Positions 44,912 to 54,064 of a DNA stretch of 64,000 nt are shown in pieces. Source of the stretch: Sphingomonas sp. LY29 (lineage in GTDB: Bacteria > Pseudomonadota > Alphaproteobacteria > Sphingomonadales > Sphingomonadaceae); contig NZ_CP141587.1 of NCBI RefSeq assembly GCF_035593985.1, positions 1,116,001 to 1,180,000 of the forward strand. Reading direction: 5' to 3'. The translations under genes were made by a program, and so were the position numbers. How positions within the stretch are numbered: position 1 is the first letter of the stretch; every line of letters starts with the position of its first letter. A model generated the notes under the pieces. It was not told the origin of the DNA. It ran no database searches and was given only the letters and a program-made list of their open reading frames with translations.

Positions 44912-45433
44912 ATGAACAAGACCATCCTCATCGGCATGACCGCGCTGGCTCTGACTATCGGCGGCTGCGGACGAAAGACCCCGGTGGCCGATGCGTCGAG
45001 CGGCGCCATCGATCCCAATGCCGGAGCGCCGGTGACCGCGGCCGACGATTCGGTCGATCTCGTCGAACTGCCGGCGATGCAGGCCGACCTCGTCGCCAAG
45101 GCGGGCAGCGACACCATCTATTTCGGGACCGATCAGTACGGGCTCGACCAGGCGTCGCGTGCGACGCTGGGGGCTCAGGCGCGCTGGATGCTCGCCAACC
45201 CATCGGTGCGCGGGTCGATCGAAGGCCATGCCGACGAACGCGGCACCCGCGAATATAATCTCGCGCTGGGCGAGCGGCGCGCCAACAGTGCCAAGGACTT
45301 CCTGATCGCCAGCGGCGTGCCAGCAGGCCGTCTGACTGTGATCAGCTGGGGCAAGGAACGCCCGGCCGCGCAAGGGTCCGACGAAAGCGCCTGGGCGCAG
45401 AACCGCCGGGCCGTGACGGTGGTGGTAAAGTAA
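44912..45433 (+). CDS. pal: Peptidoglycan-associated lipoprotein Pal
   Basis: A 173-residue outer-membrane lipoprotein with lipobox IGGC (Cys19), a flexible linker, and an OmpA-type domain: DTIYFGTDQYGLDQASRATL and IEGHADERGTREYNLALGERRANSAKDFL, which binds meso-diaminopimelate. It completes the ybgC-tolQRAB-pal operon. GAAGGAG precedes the ATG. Only three bases separate it from a convergent Sel1-like gene. Confidence 0.96.
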   Translation: MNKTILIGMTALALTIGGCGRKTPVADASSGAIDPNAGAPVTAADDSVDLVELPAMQADLVAKAGSDTIYFGTDQYGLDQASRATLGAQARWMLANPSVRGSIEGHADERGTREYNLALGERRANSAKDFLIASGVPAGRLTVISWGKERPAAQGSDESAWAQNRRAVTVVVK

Positions 45434-45436
45434 GTC

Positions 45437-45739
45437 TTACGCGGCGTAGCGCTGGTGCGTGCCCTGGCCCAGCCAGCTGCGCGCCTGGCGCTGCGCTTCG
45501 GCGATTTCGCGCGCGGTCATCTCGTAGGAGATTTCGGCGCGGCAAGCCTGCGCGCGGGTGTCGCCCGACAGCGCGGCGAGGTTGAACCACTTGTGCGCTT
45601 CGATCAGGTCGACCGGGGCGCCCCCGCGGCCCGTCGAGTAGCTGACGCCAAGGTCGTAATAGGCTTCGACGTCGCCACGCTCGGCGTCGGCTAGTCGGCT
45701 ACGAATTAGGAAGTCCGCGCTCTTCTGACTGATGGCCAT
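45437..45739 (-). CDS. Short Sel1-like repeat protein
   Basis: A 100-residue protein with a Sel1/TPR-like helix pair (DVEAYYDLGVSYSTGRGGAPVDLIEAHKWFNLAALSGDTRAQACRAEIS) about residues 23-70. No signal peptide is seen, so it is probably cytoplasmic. AGGGGA precedes the ATG. It is convergent with pal. The role is unknown. Confidence 0.8.
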   Translation of the reverse strand: MAISQKSADFLIRSRLADAERGDVEAYYDLGVSYSTGRGGAPVDLIEAHKWFNLAALSGDTRAQACRAEISYEMTAREIAEAQRQARSWLGQGTHQRYAA

Positions 45740-45817
45740 TTCAAATTCCCCTGTTTCCCTCTGTGGAACGGAGAATTCGGCTCAAAGCATGTTCAAATGG
45801 TTAACGCGGCAAAAACC

Positions 45818-46675
45818 CTAATTGGAAACTGTTGCCGAAACGACACGAATGTTATCGATCAGTCGGGTCGTTCCGATCACTGCGGCCGCCAGAAGTCGCA
45901 TCTCGCCTTCAGCGGTCCTGACCGGTTCGAGCGTAGCGGCGTCCACCAGCGCGACATAGTCGATCCGCTCGAAACCCGCATCGCGGAGCGATTGCCGCGC
46001 CGCGTCGAGCACCTCGCTCACCGGCTCGCCTTCAGAAATCTCGCGCCGTGCCTGTTCCAGCGCCATCGGCAGCGCAAGCGCCCGCTTCCGTTCGTCAGCG
46101 CTGAGGTAGGCGTTGCGCGAAGACAGGGCGAGGCCATCGGCATCGCGGACCGTCTCGACACCGTGAATGGCGATGCCAAGGCCAAGGTCGCGCTCCATCC
46201 GGCGGATCACCGCGAGCTGCTGGAAATCCTTTTCGCCGAAAATCGCTGTTGTCGGTCGCACCGCCAGGAACAGCTTGGCGACCACCGTCGCGACCCCGTC
46301 AAAATGACCCGGCCGCGCCGCGCCGTCCCAGCGCTCGCTGACCCCGGCGACATGCACCGTGGTCTCGAATCCCTCGGGGTATAACTGCGTCGCGGTCGGG
46401 GTCCACAGCAGGTCGCATCCAGCCTCCCCCAGCAATGCGGCGTCCTCGGCCTCGCGCCGCGGATAGCGATCGAGGTCGTCGGTCGGCGCGAACTGAAGCG
46501 GATTGACGAAGATCGTAGCGGCGACGCGGTCGGCCCTGGTCCGCGCTTCGGCGATCAACGCGAGGTGCCCGGCGTGGAGCGCCCCCATCGTCGGGACGAG
46601 GGCGATCGTCTCGCCGTTCGCGCGCCATGGCGCCAGCGCGGCGGCCAAATCGCTCAATTCACGAACAATTTGCAT
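45818..46675 (-). CDS. panC: Pantothenate synthetase
   Basis: Joins pantoate and beta-alanine with ATP. The 285 residues include PTMGALHAGHLALIAEA, FVNPLQFAPTDDLDRYPR, RPGHFDGVATVVAKLF, AIFGEKDFQQLAVIRRM and LALSSRNAYLSADER. ATG at 46675 (MQIVREL) is used; 46705 is possible but adds unsupported sequence. It is divergent from mipZ. Confidence 0.96.
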   Translation of the reverse strand: MQIVRELSDLAAALAPWRANGETIALVPTMGALHAGHLALIAEARTRADRVAATIFVNPLQFAPTDDLDRYPRREAEDAALLGEAGCDLLWTPTATQLYPEGFETTVHVAGVSERWDGAARPGHFDGVATVVAKLFLAVRPTTAIFGEKDFQQLAVIRRMERDLGLGIAIHGVETVRDADGLALSSRNAYLSADERKRALALPMALEQARREISEGEPVSEVLDAARQSLRDAGFERIDYVALVDAATLEPVRTAEGEMRLLAAAVIGTTRLIDNIRVVSATVSN

Positions 46676-46756
46676 GCGATTCGGGCCTTCGATAGAGCTT
46701 GGCATCGGGGCATCGTCTGTAACGGCGGGCCGAGGGGATCAACAAGGGGCACGTCG

Positions 46757-47566
46757 ATGGCCATGGGCCAGCCGCATTTCATCATCTTCGCCAACGAAAA
46801 GGGCGGCACGGGCAAGTCGACCACCGCGGTCCACACCGCCGTTGCGCTCGCCGCCTCGGGCCACCGCGTCGCCGCGCTCGACCTCGACCAGCGCCAGCGC
46901 ACTATGACCCGCTATCTCGAAAACCGCGATGCGACGATGCGTCGGCTCGACAAGAAGCTTCCGCACGCAGTCTACGAAGTGCTTGAGGATCAGCGCGAGG
47001 AAGCGCTCGAGGCCGCGATCGAGCGCCTGTCGGAACAGGCCGACGTGATCGTCATCGACACGCCCGGCCGCGACGATCCGATCGCCCGGGCCGCGATCCA
47101 AAAGGCCGACACGCTGGTCACCCCGATGAACGACAGCTTCGTCGACCTCGACCTCATCGGACAGGTCCACCCCGAAAATTACAAGATCACCAAGCCCAGC
47201 TTCTATGCGGAAATGATCTGGAACAGCCGCACCCAGCGCGCCAAGGCGACCGGGCGAAGCGTCGACTGGGTCGTCCTGCGCAACCGCCTGCAGCACATCG
47301 AATCGCACAACCTTCGCCGCGTCGGTGCCGCGCTCGACGAGCTGGCGCGCCGCGTCGGTTTCCGGGTGATTCCGGGCCTCGGCGAACGCGTGATCTACCG
47401 CGAACTCTTTCCCAAGGGACTGACCCTGCTCGACCTTGCCGACATTGGCGAAGTCGCGGTGGGACATATTGCCGCCCGTCAGGAGTTACGCGAGATGATC
47501 GCGGGGTTGGCCATCCCGGCGCGGGCCGACATCGGCCAGGCGCCGAAGGCTGCCGCTGCGGGCTGA
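46757..47566 (+). CDS. mipZ: Division-plane positioning ATPase MipZ
   Basis: A ParA/MinD-family ATPase of 269 residues that forms pole-to-midcell gradients and inhibits FtsZ in alphaproteobacteria. The deviant Walker A is NEKGGTGKSTTAVH (about 12-25), then ALDLDQRQRTMTRYLENR, the catalytic IDTPGRDDPIAR and LVTPMNDSFVDLDLI. The ParB partner is not in the window. The ATG at 46757 follows AAGGGG. Confidence 0.94.
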   Translation: MAMGQPHFIIFANEKGGTGKSTTAVHTAVALAASGHRVAALDLDQRQRTMTRYLENRDATMRRLDKKLPHAVYEVLEDQREEALEAAIERLSEQADVIVIDTPGRDDPIARAAIQKADTLVTPMNDSFVDLDLIGQVHPENYKITKPSFYAEMIWNSRTQRAKATGRSVDWVVLRNRLQHIESHNLRRVGAALDELARRVGFRVIPGLGERVIYRELFPKGLTLLDLADIGEVAVGHIAARQELREMIAGLAIPARADIGQAPKAAAAG

Positions 47567-47589
47567 GCCGTTTCTACACAGGAATTCCA

Positions 47590-48966
47590 ATGCACCAGTT
47601 CAATCGTACCATCCTGCGCGAATATGACGTGCGGGGCATCGTCGGATCGACCCTGTTTCCCGAGGACGCGCGCGCGCTCGGCCGCAGCTATGCCGCGCTG
47701 GCGATCGGCGAAGGCGCCAAGCGGATCGCGGTCGGCCGCGACGGCCGCACCCATTCCCCCGAGATGGAAGCCGCGTTGCTCCAAGGCCTGACCGAAGGCG
47801 GGCTCGACGTGGTCAAGATCGGCATGGGCCCCTCGCCGATGCTCTATTTCGCGGTCGCGACGCTCGACGTCGACGGTGGCATCCAGGTTACCGGCAGCCA
47901 CAATCCGGCCGACTATAACGGTTTCAAGATGCTGCTGAACGGCCGCTCGGTGTTCGGCACTGAGATCCAAGACCTCGGCCGCCGCGCCGCGGAAGGCGAC
48001 TGGACCGAAGGCCAGGGCCAGGTCAGCGAGACGGACGTGATCGACGATTATGTCGATGCGCTGGTCAAGGGCTTCGACGGCAATGCCTATCGGATCGGCT
48101 GGGACGCGGGCAACGGCGCCGGCGGTCCGGTGCTCGAAAAGCTGGTGAAGCGCCTGCCGGGCGAGCACTTCACGCTCTACACCGACGTCGACGGCCGCTT
48201 CCCCAACCACCATCCCGACCCCACGGTCGAGGCGAACCTCGCCGACCTCAAGAAGCTCGTCGCCGACAAGAAGCTGGACTTCGGCATTGCCTTCGACGGC
48301 GACGCCGACCGCATCGGCGCGGTCGATGGCGAGGGCCGCGTGATCTGGGGCGACCAGTTGCTGATGGTACTCGCCGGTCCGGTACTGAAGGACTTGCCGG
48401 GCGCGACGATCATCGCCGACGTGAAGGCCAGCCAGACCCTGTTCGACCGCATCGCCGAAATGGGCGGCACTCCGCTGATGTGGAACACTGGCCATAGCCT
48501 GATCAAGTCGAAGATGAAGGAAACCGGTGCACCGCTCGCAGGCGAGATGAGCGGTCACATCTTCTTCAAGCATGAATGGTACGGCTTCGACGACGCGCTT
48601 TACGCCGCGGTCCGCCTGATCCGCGCGGTCAGCCAGAGCGGCAAGTCGTTGACCCAGCTCAAAAGCGAGATGCCGGTGTCGGTCGCGACCCCCGAGCTTC
48701 GCTTCCAGGTCGACGAAAGCCGCAAGTTCGCAGTCGTCGGCGAAGTCGCCGAGCGGCTCGCGGCCGAGGGCGCCTCGGTCGACAAGACCGACGGCGTTCG
48801 CGTCAAGACCGACGACGGCTGGTGGCTGCTCCGCGCTTCGAACACGCAGGACGTTCTCGTCGCGCGCGCCGAAGCTAGGGATCAGGCCGGGCTCGATCGC
48901 CTGATGGGCACGGTCAACTCGCAGCTTGAAGCGTCAGGTATCGAAGCGGTCGAAGCCGCGCATTAG
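47590..48966 (+). CDS. pgmG: Phosphoglucomutase/phosphomannomutase
   Basis: A 458-residue alpha-D-phosphohexomutase interconverting the 1- and 6-phosphates of glucose and mannose for exopolysaccharide and sphingan precursors. Features are LREYDVRGIVGSTL, the phosphoserine loop VTGSHNPADYNG (Ser103), the metal loop DGDADR (236-241) and the sugar/phosphate loops GEMSGHIFF and RASNTQDVLVARAEA. The symbol is taken from the sphingomonad bifunctional PgmG. Confidence 0.9.
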   Translation: MHQFNRTILREYDVRGIVGSTLFPEDARALGRSYAALAIGEGAKRIAVGRDGRTHSPEMEAALLQGLTEGGLDVVKIGMGPSPMLYFAVATLDVDGGIQVTGSHNPADYNGFKMLLNGRSVFGTEIQDLGRRAAEGDWTEGQGQVSETDVIDDYVDALVKGFDGNAYRIGWDAGNGAGGPVLEKLVKRLPGEHFTLYTDVDGRFPNHHPDPTVEANLADLKKLVADKKLDFGIAFDGDADRIGAVDGEGRVIWGDQLLMVLAGPVLKDLPGATIIADVKASQTLFDRIAEMGGTPLMWNTGHSLIKSKMKETGAPLAGEMSGHIFFKHEWYGFDDALYAAVRLIRAVSQSGKSLTQLKSEMPVSVATPELRFQVDESRKFAVVGEVAERLAAEGASVDKTDGVRVKTDDGWWLLRASNTQDVLVARAEARDQAGLDRLMGTVNSQLEASGIEAVEAAH

Positions 48967-48976
48967 GTCGGTCGGA

Positions 48977-49450
48977 TCAGGGGCCTTTGTCCGCCTTGGG
49001 CAAAGGCGCCTCCGCCTCCCGCGCTCGCCGCAGCGCCATCGCGCGGCGGTAGGCCGAATATTCGTCGTTGCCGGTCTGGAATGGCTCGCGCCAATCCTCG
49101 CCCTTCACCGCCTGCGTAACCGCCTGGATCGTCTTGATCGCCATGGGCAGGATCGGGATGACGCCCGAGCCTTGGCATTTCGTCGGCAGATTGTGACAGC
49201 TCTCGGCAGTCGCGGCCTCCTTGCGGCCGCGCTCGCTGATCGGCGGCGCATGGCGCGATCGCTCGCCGGCAAGGATGTCCGGGTCAATGCGATAGTCGGG
49301 AATGCGCTTGGCACAGACCACGGCGTCGATATCGTCCTCCCCTTCCGGACATGGCGGGGGCATCAGATCGATGACCAGAGGCGCCGGATTGCTCGCGGCA
49401 CCCGGCTGGCTTCCCGCCAGGACAATCGCCGTCCAGATGCTCGCGACCAT
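48977..49450 (-). CDS. Secreted or membrane-anchored protein of unknown function
   Basis: A 157-residue protein with a short N-terminal hydrophobic stretch (VASIWTAIVLAGSQPGAAS) that could be a signal peptide. The mature region has cysteines in PPPCPEG, AVVCAKR, ESCHNL and TKCQGS that could form disulfides, followed by a basic, Arg/Ala-rich C-terminal helix. I recognise no family. It ends 10 bases after the convergent pgmG gene. Confidence 0.55.
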   Translation of the reverse strand: MVASIWTAIVLAGSQPGAASNPAPLVIDLMPPPCPEGEDDIDAVVCAKRIPDYRIDPDILAGERSRHAPPISERGRKEAATAESCHNLPTKCQGSGVIPILPMAIKTIQAVTQAVKGEDWREPFQTGNDEYSAYRRAMALRRAREAEAPLPKADKGP

Positions 49451-49503
49451 CAGATCTTCCTCTCCAGCCGACCAAGCCTAGGCGGATTCCCCGAAACGAC
49501 AAC

Positions 49504-49518
49504 GCGTCCGATGGACGC
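49504..49518. promoter_or_regulatory. Operator-like inverted repeat
   Basis: Perfect arms GCGTCC/GGACGC around GAT in the 162-base gap between two divergent genes. It is a candidate operator or part of a promoter region; no regulator gene adjoins it. Confidence 0.35.
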
Positions 49519-49612
49519 ATCCCGCTTGAGCCACGCGTCATCGAAGTGACATTGCGGTTTCATCGCCCGTACCTTTTTGCAGGCTACCTTGGCGAAGCGG
49601 GAGGAACCGGAG

Positions 49613-49747
49613 ATGAACAAAGCCCATCGATCGAGAAAGACTGGCTTCGCGGTGCTGCTAGGCGGCGTGGTCGCGGGGCTGGCGTTGTTCGCTGTCCGTC
49701 GCCAACCGGCGTCCGACCCTTGGGCGGACTGGCTGGCAACGCACTAG
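49613..49747 (+). CDS. 44-residue single-helix membrane protein
   Basis: A short ORF beginning MNKAHRSRKTGFAVLLGGVV with a basic N-terminus, one transmembrane helix (about 11-28) and a polar tail ending ADWLATH. A strong ribosome site (GGGAGGAACCGGAG) precedes the ATG. The end overlaps the convergent lipoprotein gene by four bases. Function unknown; the ribosome site and hydrophobic pattern are the evidence that it is real. Confidence 0.6.
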   Translation: MNKAHRSRKTGFAVLLGGVVAGLALFAVRRQPASDPWADWLATH

Positions 49748-50367
49748 GACAGACAAGTGGCCAAGTTACCGTCGGCCGCTTTTCGCGCTTGCTCGCTCTG
49801 AGCCGGGCCGGGCTCGATCACCGCGACGATGCACGGCGTTGGCTGAAGCCGCGCCACGACCAGCTTGCTTGAGTCGGGCCGCGACGGCGCCGAACCGTCG
49901 GCGACGCCAAGCCGGAAGGTCAGCGTCTCGGGACGCGCCGGATCGGCCCCGCGCCACTCGGCGGTCGGTCCGAGGGTGCTGAACGCGCCTTTCGCGACCA
50001 GCTCGTTGAGCTTGATGTCGGTCTTCGCCCCGCCCGGCGCGACGACCTCAATCCCCTGCCGAAGATCGCTCTCGCTGACTTCAAGCGCATAGCCTGCGGG
50101 TCCACCGCAGCGGCGAAGGACATAACCCGCCTCCTCGCGATTCTCACGGACGACGCGGCAGTTGGCGGCATCCAGCTTGGCGAAATTGCTCATCCGCGCC
50201 GGAGTATTCGAATGTGACGCAGGCGTTGCGGCCTCGGTCTGCGACGACGAGTTCGGCATCACCGGCGCAGCCTCGGCCGCTTCGGACTGATTCTCGACCG
50301 GCTGCGGCTGCTCGGTCGCGCCACACGCGGCCAGGCTCAGCGACAGCATGACGATGCTCGTCCTCAT
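49744..50367 (-). CDS. Lipoprotein of unknown function
   Basis: A 207-residue lipoprotein with lipobox LAAC (Cys15) and a Ser/Ala/Glu-rich linker (about 16-55). The C-terminal region includes NCRVVRENREEAGYVLRRCGGPAGYALEVSESDLRQGIEV, where a Cys pair and the 'GYALxVxExDxRQ' strand recur in similar conserved proteobacterial lipoproteins. It overlaps the upstream exonuclease gene by ATGA, so it may be transcribed with the repair genes. Confidence 0.7.
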   Translation of the reverse strand: MRTSIVMLSLSLAACGATEQPQPVENQSEAAEAAPVMPNSSSQTEAATPASHSNTPARMSNFAKLDAANCRVVRENREEAGYVLRRCGGPAGYALEVSESDLRQGIEVVAPGGAKTDIKLNELVAKGAFSTLGPTAEWRGADPARPETLTFRLGVADGSAPSRPDSSKLVVARLQPTPCIVAVIEPGPAQSEQARKAADGNLATCLS

Positions 50368-51365
50368 TCTTCCTCCTCATCTTCATAGCCAACCAGATTG
50401 AGTTCGCGCGACTTGATCTGGTGGGTCATGCACCAGTGCATCAGCGCATCCTCGCGGCCGTGGGTGATCCACACTTCCTTCGGCGCGACCTCGCGGATCG
50501 TGGTGGTCAGTTCGTCCCAGTCGCTGTGATCGGAAATGACCAGCGGCAGCTCTACATTCTTCTGCCGCGCGCGTTGACGGATCCGCATCCACCCCGATGC
50601 CATCGCGGTGACCGGATCGGGCAATCGCCGCGACCAGCGGTCATTAAGCGCCGACGGCGGGCAGATGATGATCCGCCCCTGCAACTCTTCCTTCTTCGCG
50701 CCCGCAACGGGCCGAAGCTCGCCGAGCGGAACGCCAAGCTCCTCGTACAGGCGGCACAAACGCTCCATCGCGCCATGGTAGTAGATCGGCTCGTCGTGTC
50801 CCCGCGCGCGGATTTCGGCGATCACCCGCTGCGCCTTGCCCAGCGCATAGGCGCCGACCAAGATGCAGCGCTCCGGCTCGGCGCGAAGGCGGTGAAGCAG
50901 CCGGTCGATCTCGCTGCCCGTGTCGGGATGGCGGAAGACCGGTAGGCCGAACGTCGCCTCGGTGATGAAGATGTCGCACGGCGTCACCACGAACGGTGCG
51001 CAGGTCGGGTCCGGGCGGCGCTTGTAGTCGCCCGACACGACCACTCGCTCGCCCTGATAGTCGAGGATGATCTGCGCCGATCCCAGCACATGGCCGGCGG
51101 GGACGAAGCTGACGTCGACCTCGCCCAGCCGAACCGTCTCGCCATAAGCGACCGGGTTGGCCGACTGCTGACCATAGCGGACGTCCATGATCGCCAGTGT
51201 TTCGGGCGTCGCCCACACCGCGCCATGACCGCCGCGCGCATGGTCGGCATGGCCGTGCGTCACCAGCGCCTTGTCCTTTGGTTGTGACGGATCGACCCAC
51301 GCCCCGGCGGGTTTGACGAAGATGCCTTCGGGAAAAGGCTCGATCCAGGAACCCGGACGCGGCAT
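50364..51365 (-). CDS. DNA-ligase-associated exonuclease (MBL fold, Xnuc_lig_assoc type)
   Basis: A 333-residue metallo-beta-lactamase/beta-CASP-type nuclease. THGHADHARGG is the metal motif (about 36-46), VPAGHVLGSAQI supplies the second His, VVSGDYK the Asp and SDHSDWDELT the beta-CASP region. The overall form matches TIGR04122, a member of the four-gene ligase-associated repair set. The start at 51365 is set by MPRPGSWIEPFPEGI; longer in-frame reading has no support. It is divergent from the helicase gene, with a small membrane gene between them. Confidence 0.87.
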   Translation of the reverse strand: MPRPGSWIEPFPEGIFVKPAGAWVDPSQPKDKALVTHGHADHARGGHGAVWATPETLAIMDVRYGQQSANPVAYGETVRLGEVDVSFVPAGHVLGSAQIILDYQGERVVVSGDYKRRPDPTCAPFVVTPCDIFITEATFGLPVFRHPDTGSEIDRLLHRLRAEPERCILVGAYALGKAQRVIAEIRARGHDEPIYYHGAMERLCRLYEELGVPLGELRPVAGAKKEELQGRIIICPPSALNDRWSRRLPDPVTAMASGWMRIRQRARQKNVELPLVISDHSDWDELTTTIREVAPKEVWITHGREDALMHWCMTHQIKSRELNLVGYEDEEEE

Positions 51366-51423
51366 TGCGGGGTTATAGCCGATGAGACGCCGGCAAGTTC
51401 CCGGCCCAGTCGAGAGGAATGAC

Positions 51424-51618
51424 ATGGAAGAAGGCAGCCTTTGGCCCATCGCGACGATCGTCGGCCCGATCATCCTGCTGGTGGCATTCGTGTGGGTGAT
51501 CCTGCGCAACCGCCAGGCGAAGACCCCGCGCGACGTCACCGAACGCGCGACGCATGACCTGTATCAGGCCGAAGATCGCGACGCGAAGGCCGCCGAGCGT
51601 CGGAACGAGGACATCTGA
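51424..51618 (+). CDS. 64-residue membrane protein coupled to the helicase
   Basis: A small protein with one transmembrane helix (about 7-28, PIATIVGPIILLVAFVWVIL) and a charged C-terminal tail (ERATHDLYQAEDRDAKAAERR), probably cytoplasmic. GAGAGGA lies five bases before ATG at 51424. Its stop overlaps the CTG that appears to start the helicase, suggesting translational coupling. Function unknown. Confidence 0.75.
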   Translation: MEEGSLWPIATIVGPIILLVAFVWVILRNRQAKTPRDVTERATHDLYQAEDRDAKAAERRNEDI

Positions 51619-54023
51619 CCGACCTTCCCGATGTCATTGCCGGCTGGTTCGATAAGCGCGGCTGGGCGCCGCGCCGGCACCAGTTGGCGATGCTCGACGT
51701 CGCGCGGAAGGGCGACCACGCGCTGCTCGTCGCCGCCACCGGGGCGGGCAAGACGCTGGCAGGGTTCCTGCCGACTCTGGTTGACCTGATCGAGCGACCG
51801 ACCGAAGGCCTGCACACGCTTTACGTGTCGCCGCTCAAGGCGCTCGCGGTCGACGTGCAGCGCAACCTGCTCGGCCCGATCGCCGAGATGGACCTGCCGA
51901 TCCGGGTCGAAACGCGTAGCGGCGACACGCCGTCGGATCGCAAGGCGCGTCAGCGGGTGAAGCCCCCGCAGATCCTGCTGACCACGCCAGAATCACTGTC
52001 GCTGCTGCTGAGCTATCCTGACAGCGAGGCGATGTTCGCGGGCCTCCACACCGTCGTCGTCGATGAAATCCACGCCTTCGCCAAGGAGAAGCGCGGCGAC
52101 CTGTTGTCGCTCGCGCTGTCGCGGCTGCAAGCGATCCGACCCGAAGTGCGCCGCGTCGGCCTGAGCGCGACCATCGCCGATCCCGACGCCTATCGCGCGT
52201 GGCTTGCGCCCGACGGCGACATCGACACCGTCGCGATGGTCCAGGGCGATCCCGGCGCCGAGCCCGACCTCACCATCCTGATCCCCGACGGCCGCGTGCC
52301 ATGGTCGGGCCATTCGGGCCGTTATGCGGCGAAGCAGGTCATGGAGCTGATCGAACAGCACAAGACGACGCTCGTCTTCTGCAACACGCGCAGCCTCGCG
52401 GAGCTGATCTTCCAGGAATTGTGGACCGCCAACGACGCGCAACTCCCGATCGGCATCCACCACGGCAGCCTAAGCCTCGAGGCCAGGCGCAAGGTCGAGG
52501 CGGCGATGAGCGACGGCCGCCTGCGCGCGCTCGTCGCCACGGCCAGCCTCGATCTCGGCATCGACTGGGGCGACGTCGACCTCGTCGTGCAGATGGGCGC
52601 GCCGAAGGGAAGCTCGCGCCTGCTCCAGCGCATCGGCCGTGCCAACCACCGGCTCGACGAGCCGTCGCGCGGAATGGTCGTGCCCGGGAACCGCTTCGAA
52701 TATCTGGAGGCACGGGCGGCGCTCGACGCGGTCGACGCAAAGGAGCTCGACCCCGAGATCTTCCGCCCGGGCACGCTCGACGTGCTTGCCCAGCATATCC
52801 TCTCGGTCGCGTGCGCGGCACCGTTCGAGGAGGCCGCGCTGCTTGCCGAGGTGCGCACCGCCGCGCCCTACTCGGGGCTGACCGACGAGACGTGGCGCCA
52901 GGTGCTCGAATATATCGCGACCGGCGGCTACGCGCTGCGCGCCTACGACAAATTCAAACGGCTGGTCGAAGACAGGCCCGGCCACTGGCGCGTCACCCGG
53001 CCCGCGGTGATCGCACAGCATCGCCTCAATGCCGGGGTGATCGTCGACAATCCGATGATGGACGTCCGATTCAAGAACGGGCGGATGCTCGGCCGTGTCG
53101 AGGAAGGCTTTGCCTCGACGCTGACGATCGGCGACCACATCTTCTTCGCGGGCCTCAGCCTTGAGGTCGTCGGCATGAAGGACAGCGACATTCTCGTCCG
53201 CGCCTCGACCAAGCAGGCGCGACTGGTCACCTACGGCGGGCAGCGCATGTCGATGTCGACTCACCTCGCCGACCGGGTCCGCGGCTACTTGGCCGACGAC
53301 CGCGACTGGCACCGCTTCCCCGACGACGTGCGCGAATGGCTGGAAGTGCAGAAGCGCCGCTCGATCCTGCCGCAGCCCGACCAGCTGTTGGTCGAGACCT
53401 TTCCGCACGAAGGTCGCCACTTCATGTGCGCCTACAGTTTCGAAGGGTGGAACGCGCACCAGTCGCTCGGCATGCTCGTCACCAAGCGGATGGAGAGCGC
53501 GGGCCTCAAGCCGCTCGGCTTCGTCGCCAACGACTATGCCATCGCCTGCTACGGGCTGGAGCCGGTCACCGACCCGCGTCCTCTCTTTTCGCCCGACATC
53601 CTCGAACAGGAATTCGTCGAGTGGATCGAACAATCGCACCTGCTGAAGCGCGCCTTTCGCGAGGTCGCGGTGATCGGCGGACTGGTCGAGCGCCAGCATC
53701 CGGGCAAGCGCAAAACCGGCAAGCAGGTCAGCTTTTCGACCGACCTCATCTACGACGTGCTTCGCAAGTACGAACCGGGCCACCTGCTGCTGAAGGCGGC
53801 GTGGGAGGATGCGCGGGCGCGGATGACCGAGCTTGGCCGGCTCGCCCGGCTGGTCGATCGGGCCGCCGAGACGATGGTCCATGTCCAGGCCGAGCGCGTC
53901 ACCCCGCTCGCGGTGCCGCTGATGGTCGTGATCGGGCGCGAGTCGGTACCGGCGGGGACTGCAGAGGACCAGTTGCTGATCGAGGCCGAGGCACTCGCCG
54001 CCGAGGCGATGCGGCTCGACTGA
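51615..54023 (+). CDS. DNA-ligase-associated DEXH-box helicase (Lhr-like), apparent CTG start
   Basis: A superfamily 2 helicase of about 802 residues: Walker A AATGAGKTLAGFLP (about 38), VDEIHAFAKEKRG (DEIH box), GLSATIADPDA, VFCNTRSLAELIFQE, LVATASLDLGIDWGDVD and LLQRIGRANHR, then the Lhr-type C-terminal region. It fits TIGR04121. The family N-terminus (DVIAGWFDKRGWAPRRHQ) lies upstream of the first usable TTG (51684), so the start is taken as CTG at 51615, overlapping the upstream TGA as CTGA. Confidence 0.88.
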   Translation: MTDLPDVIAGWFDKRGWAPRRHQLAMLDVARKGDHALLVAATGAGKTLAGFLPTLVDLIERPTEGLHTLYVSPLKALAVDVQRNLLGPIAEMDLPIRVETRSGDTPSDRKARQRVKPPQILLTTPESLSLLLSYPDSEAMFAGLHTVVVDEIHAFAKEKRGDLLSLALSRLQAIRPEVRRVGLSATIADPDAYRAWLAPDGDIDTVAMVQGDPGAEPDLTILIPDGRVPWSGHSGRYAAKQVMELIEQHKTTLVFCNTRSLAELIFQELWTANDAQLPIGIHHGSLSLEARRKVEAAMSDGRLRALVATASLDLGIDWGDVDLVVQMGAPKGSSRLLQRIGRANHRLDEPSRGMVVPGNRFEYLEARAALDAVDAKELDPEIFRPGTLDVLAQHILSVACAAPFEEAALLAEVRTAAPYSGLTDETWRQVLEYIATGGYALRAYDKFKRLVEDRPGHWRVTRPAVIAQHRLNAGVIVDNPMMDVRFKNGRMLGRVEEGFASTLTIGDHIFFAGLSLEVVGMKDSDILVRASTKQARLVTYGGQRMSMSTHLADRVRGYLADDRDWHRFPDDVREWLEVQKRRSILPQPDQLLVETFPHEGRHFMCAYSFEGWNAHQSLGMLVTKRMESAGLKPLGFVANDYAIACYGLEPVTDPRPLFSPDILEQEFVEWIEQSHLLKRAFREVAVIGGLVERQHPGKRKTGKQVSFSTDLIYDVLRKYEPGHLLLKAAWEDARARMTELGRLARLVDRAAETMVHVQAERVTPLAVPLMVVIGRESVPAGTAEDQLLIEAEALAAEAMRLD

Positions 54024-54064
54024 TCCGCCTCGACGAGGGTGGACGCATAAGGCATGATCGCCCC

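Noticed and set aside
45430..45440. GTAAG/CTTAC palindrome over the facing stop codons of pal and the Sel1-like gene
   Set aside because: Only five base pairs, and explained by the two stop codons.
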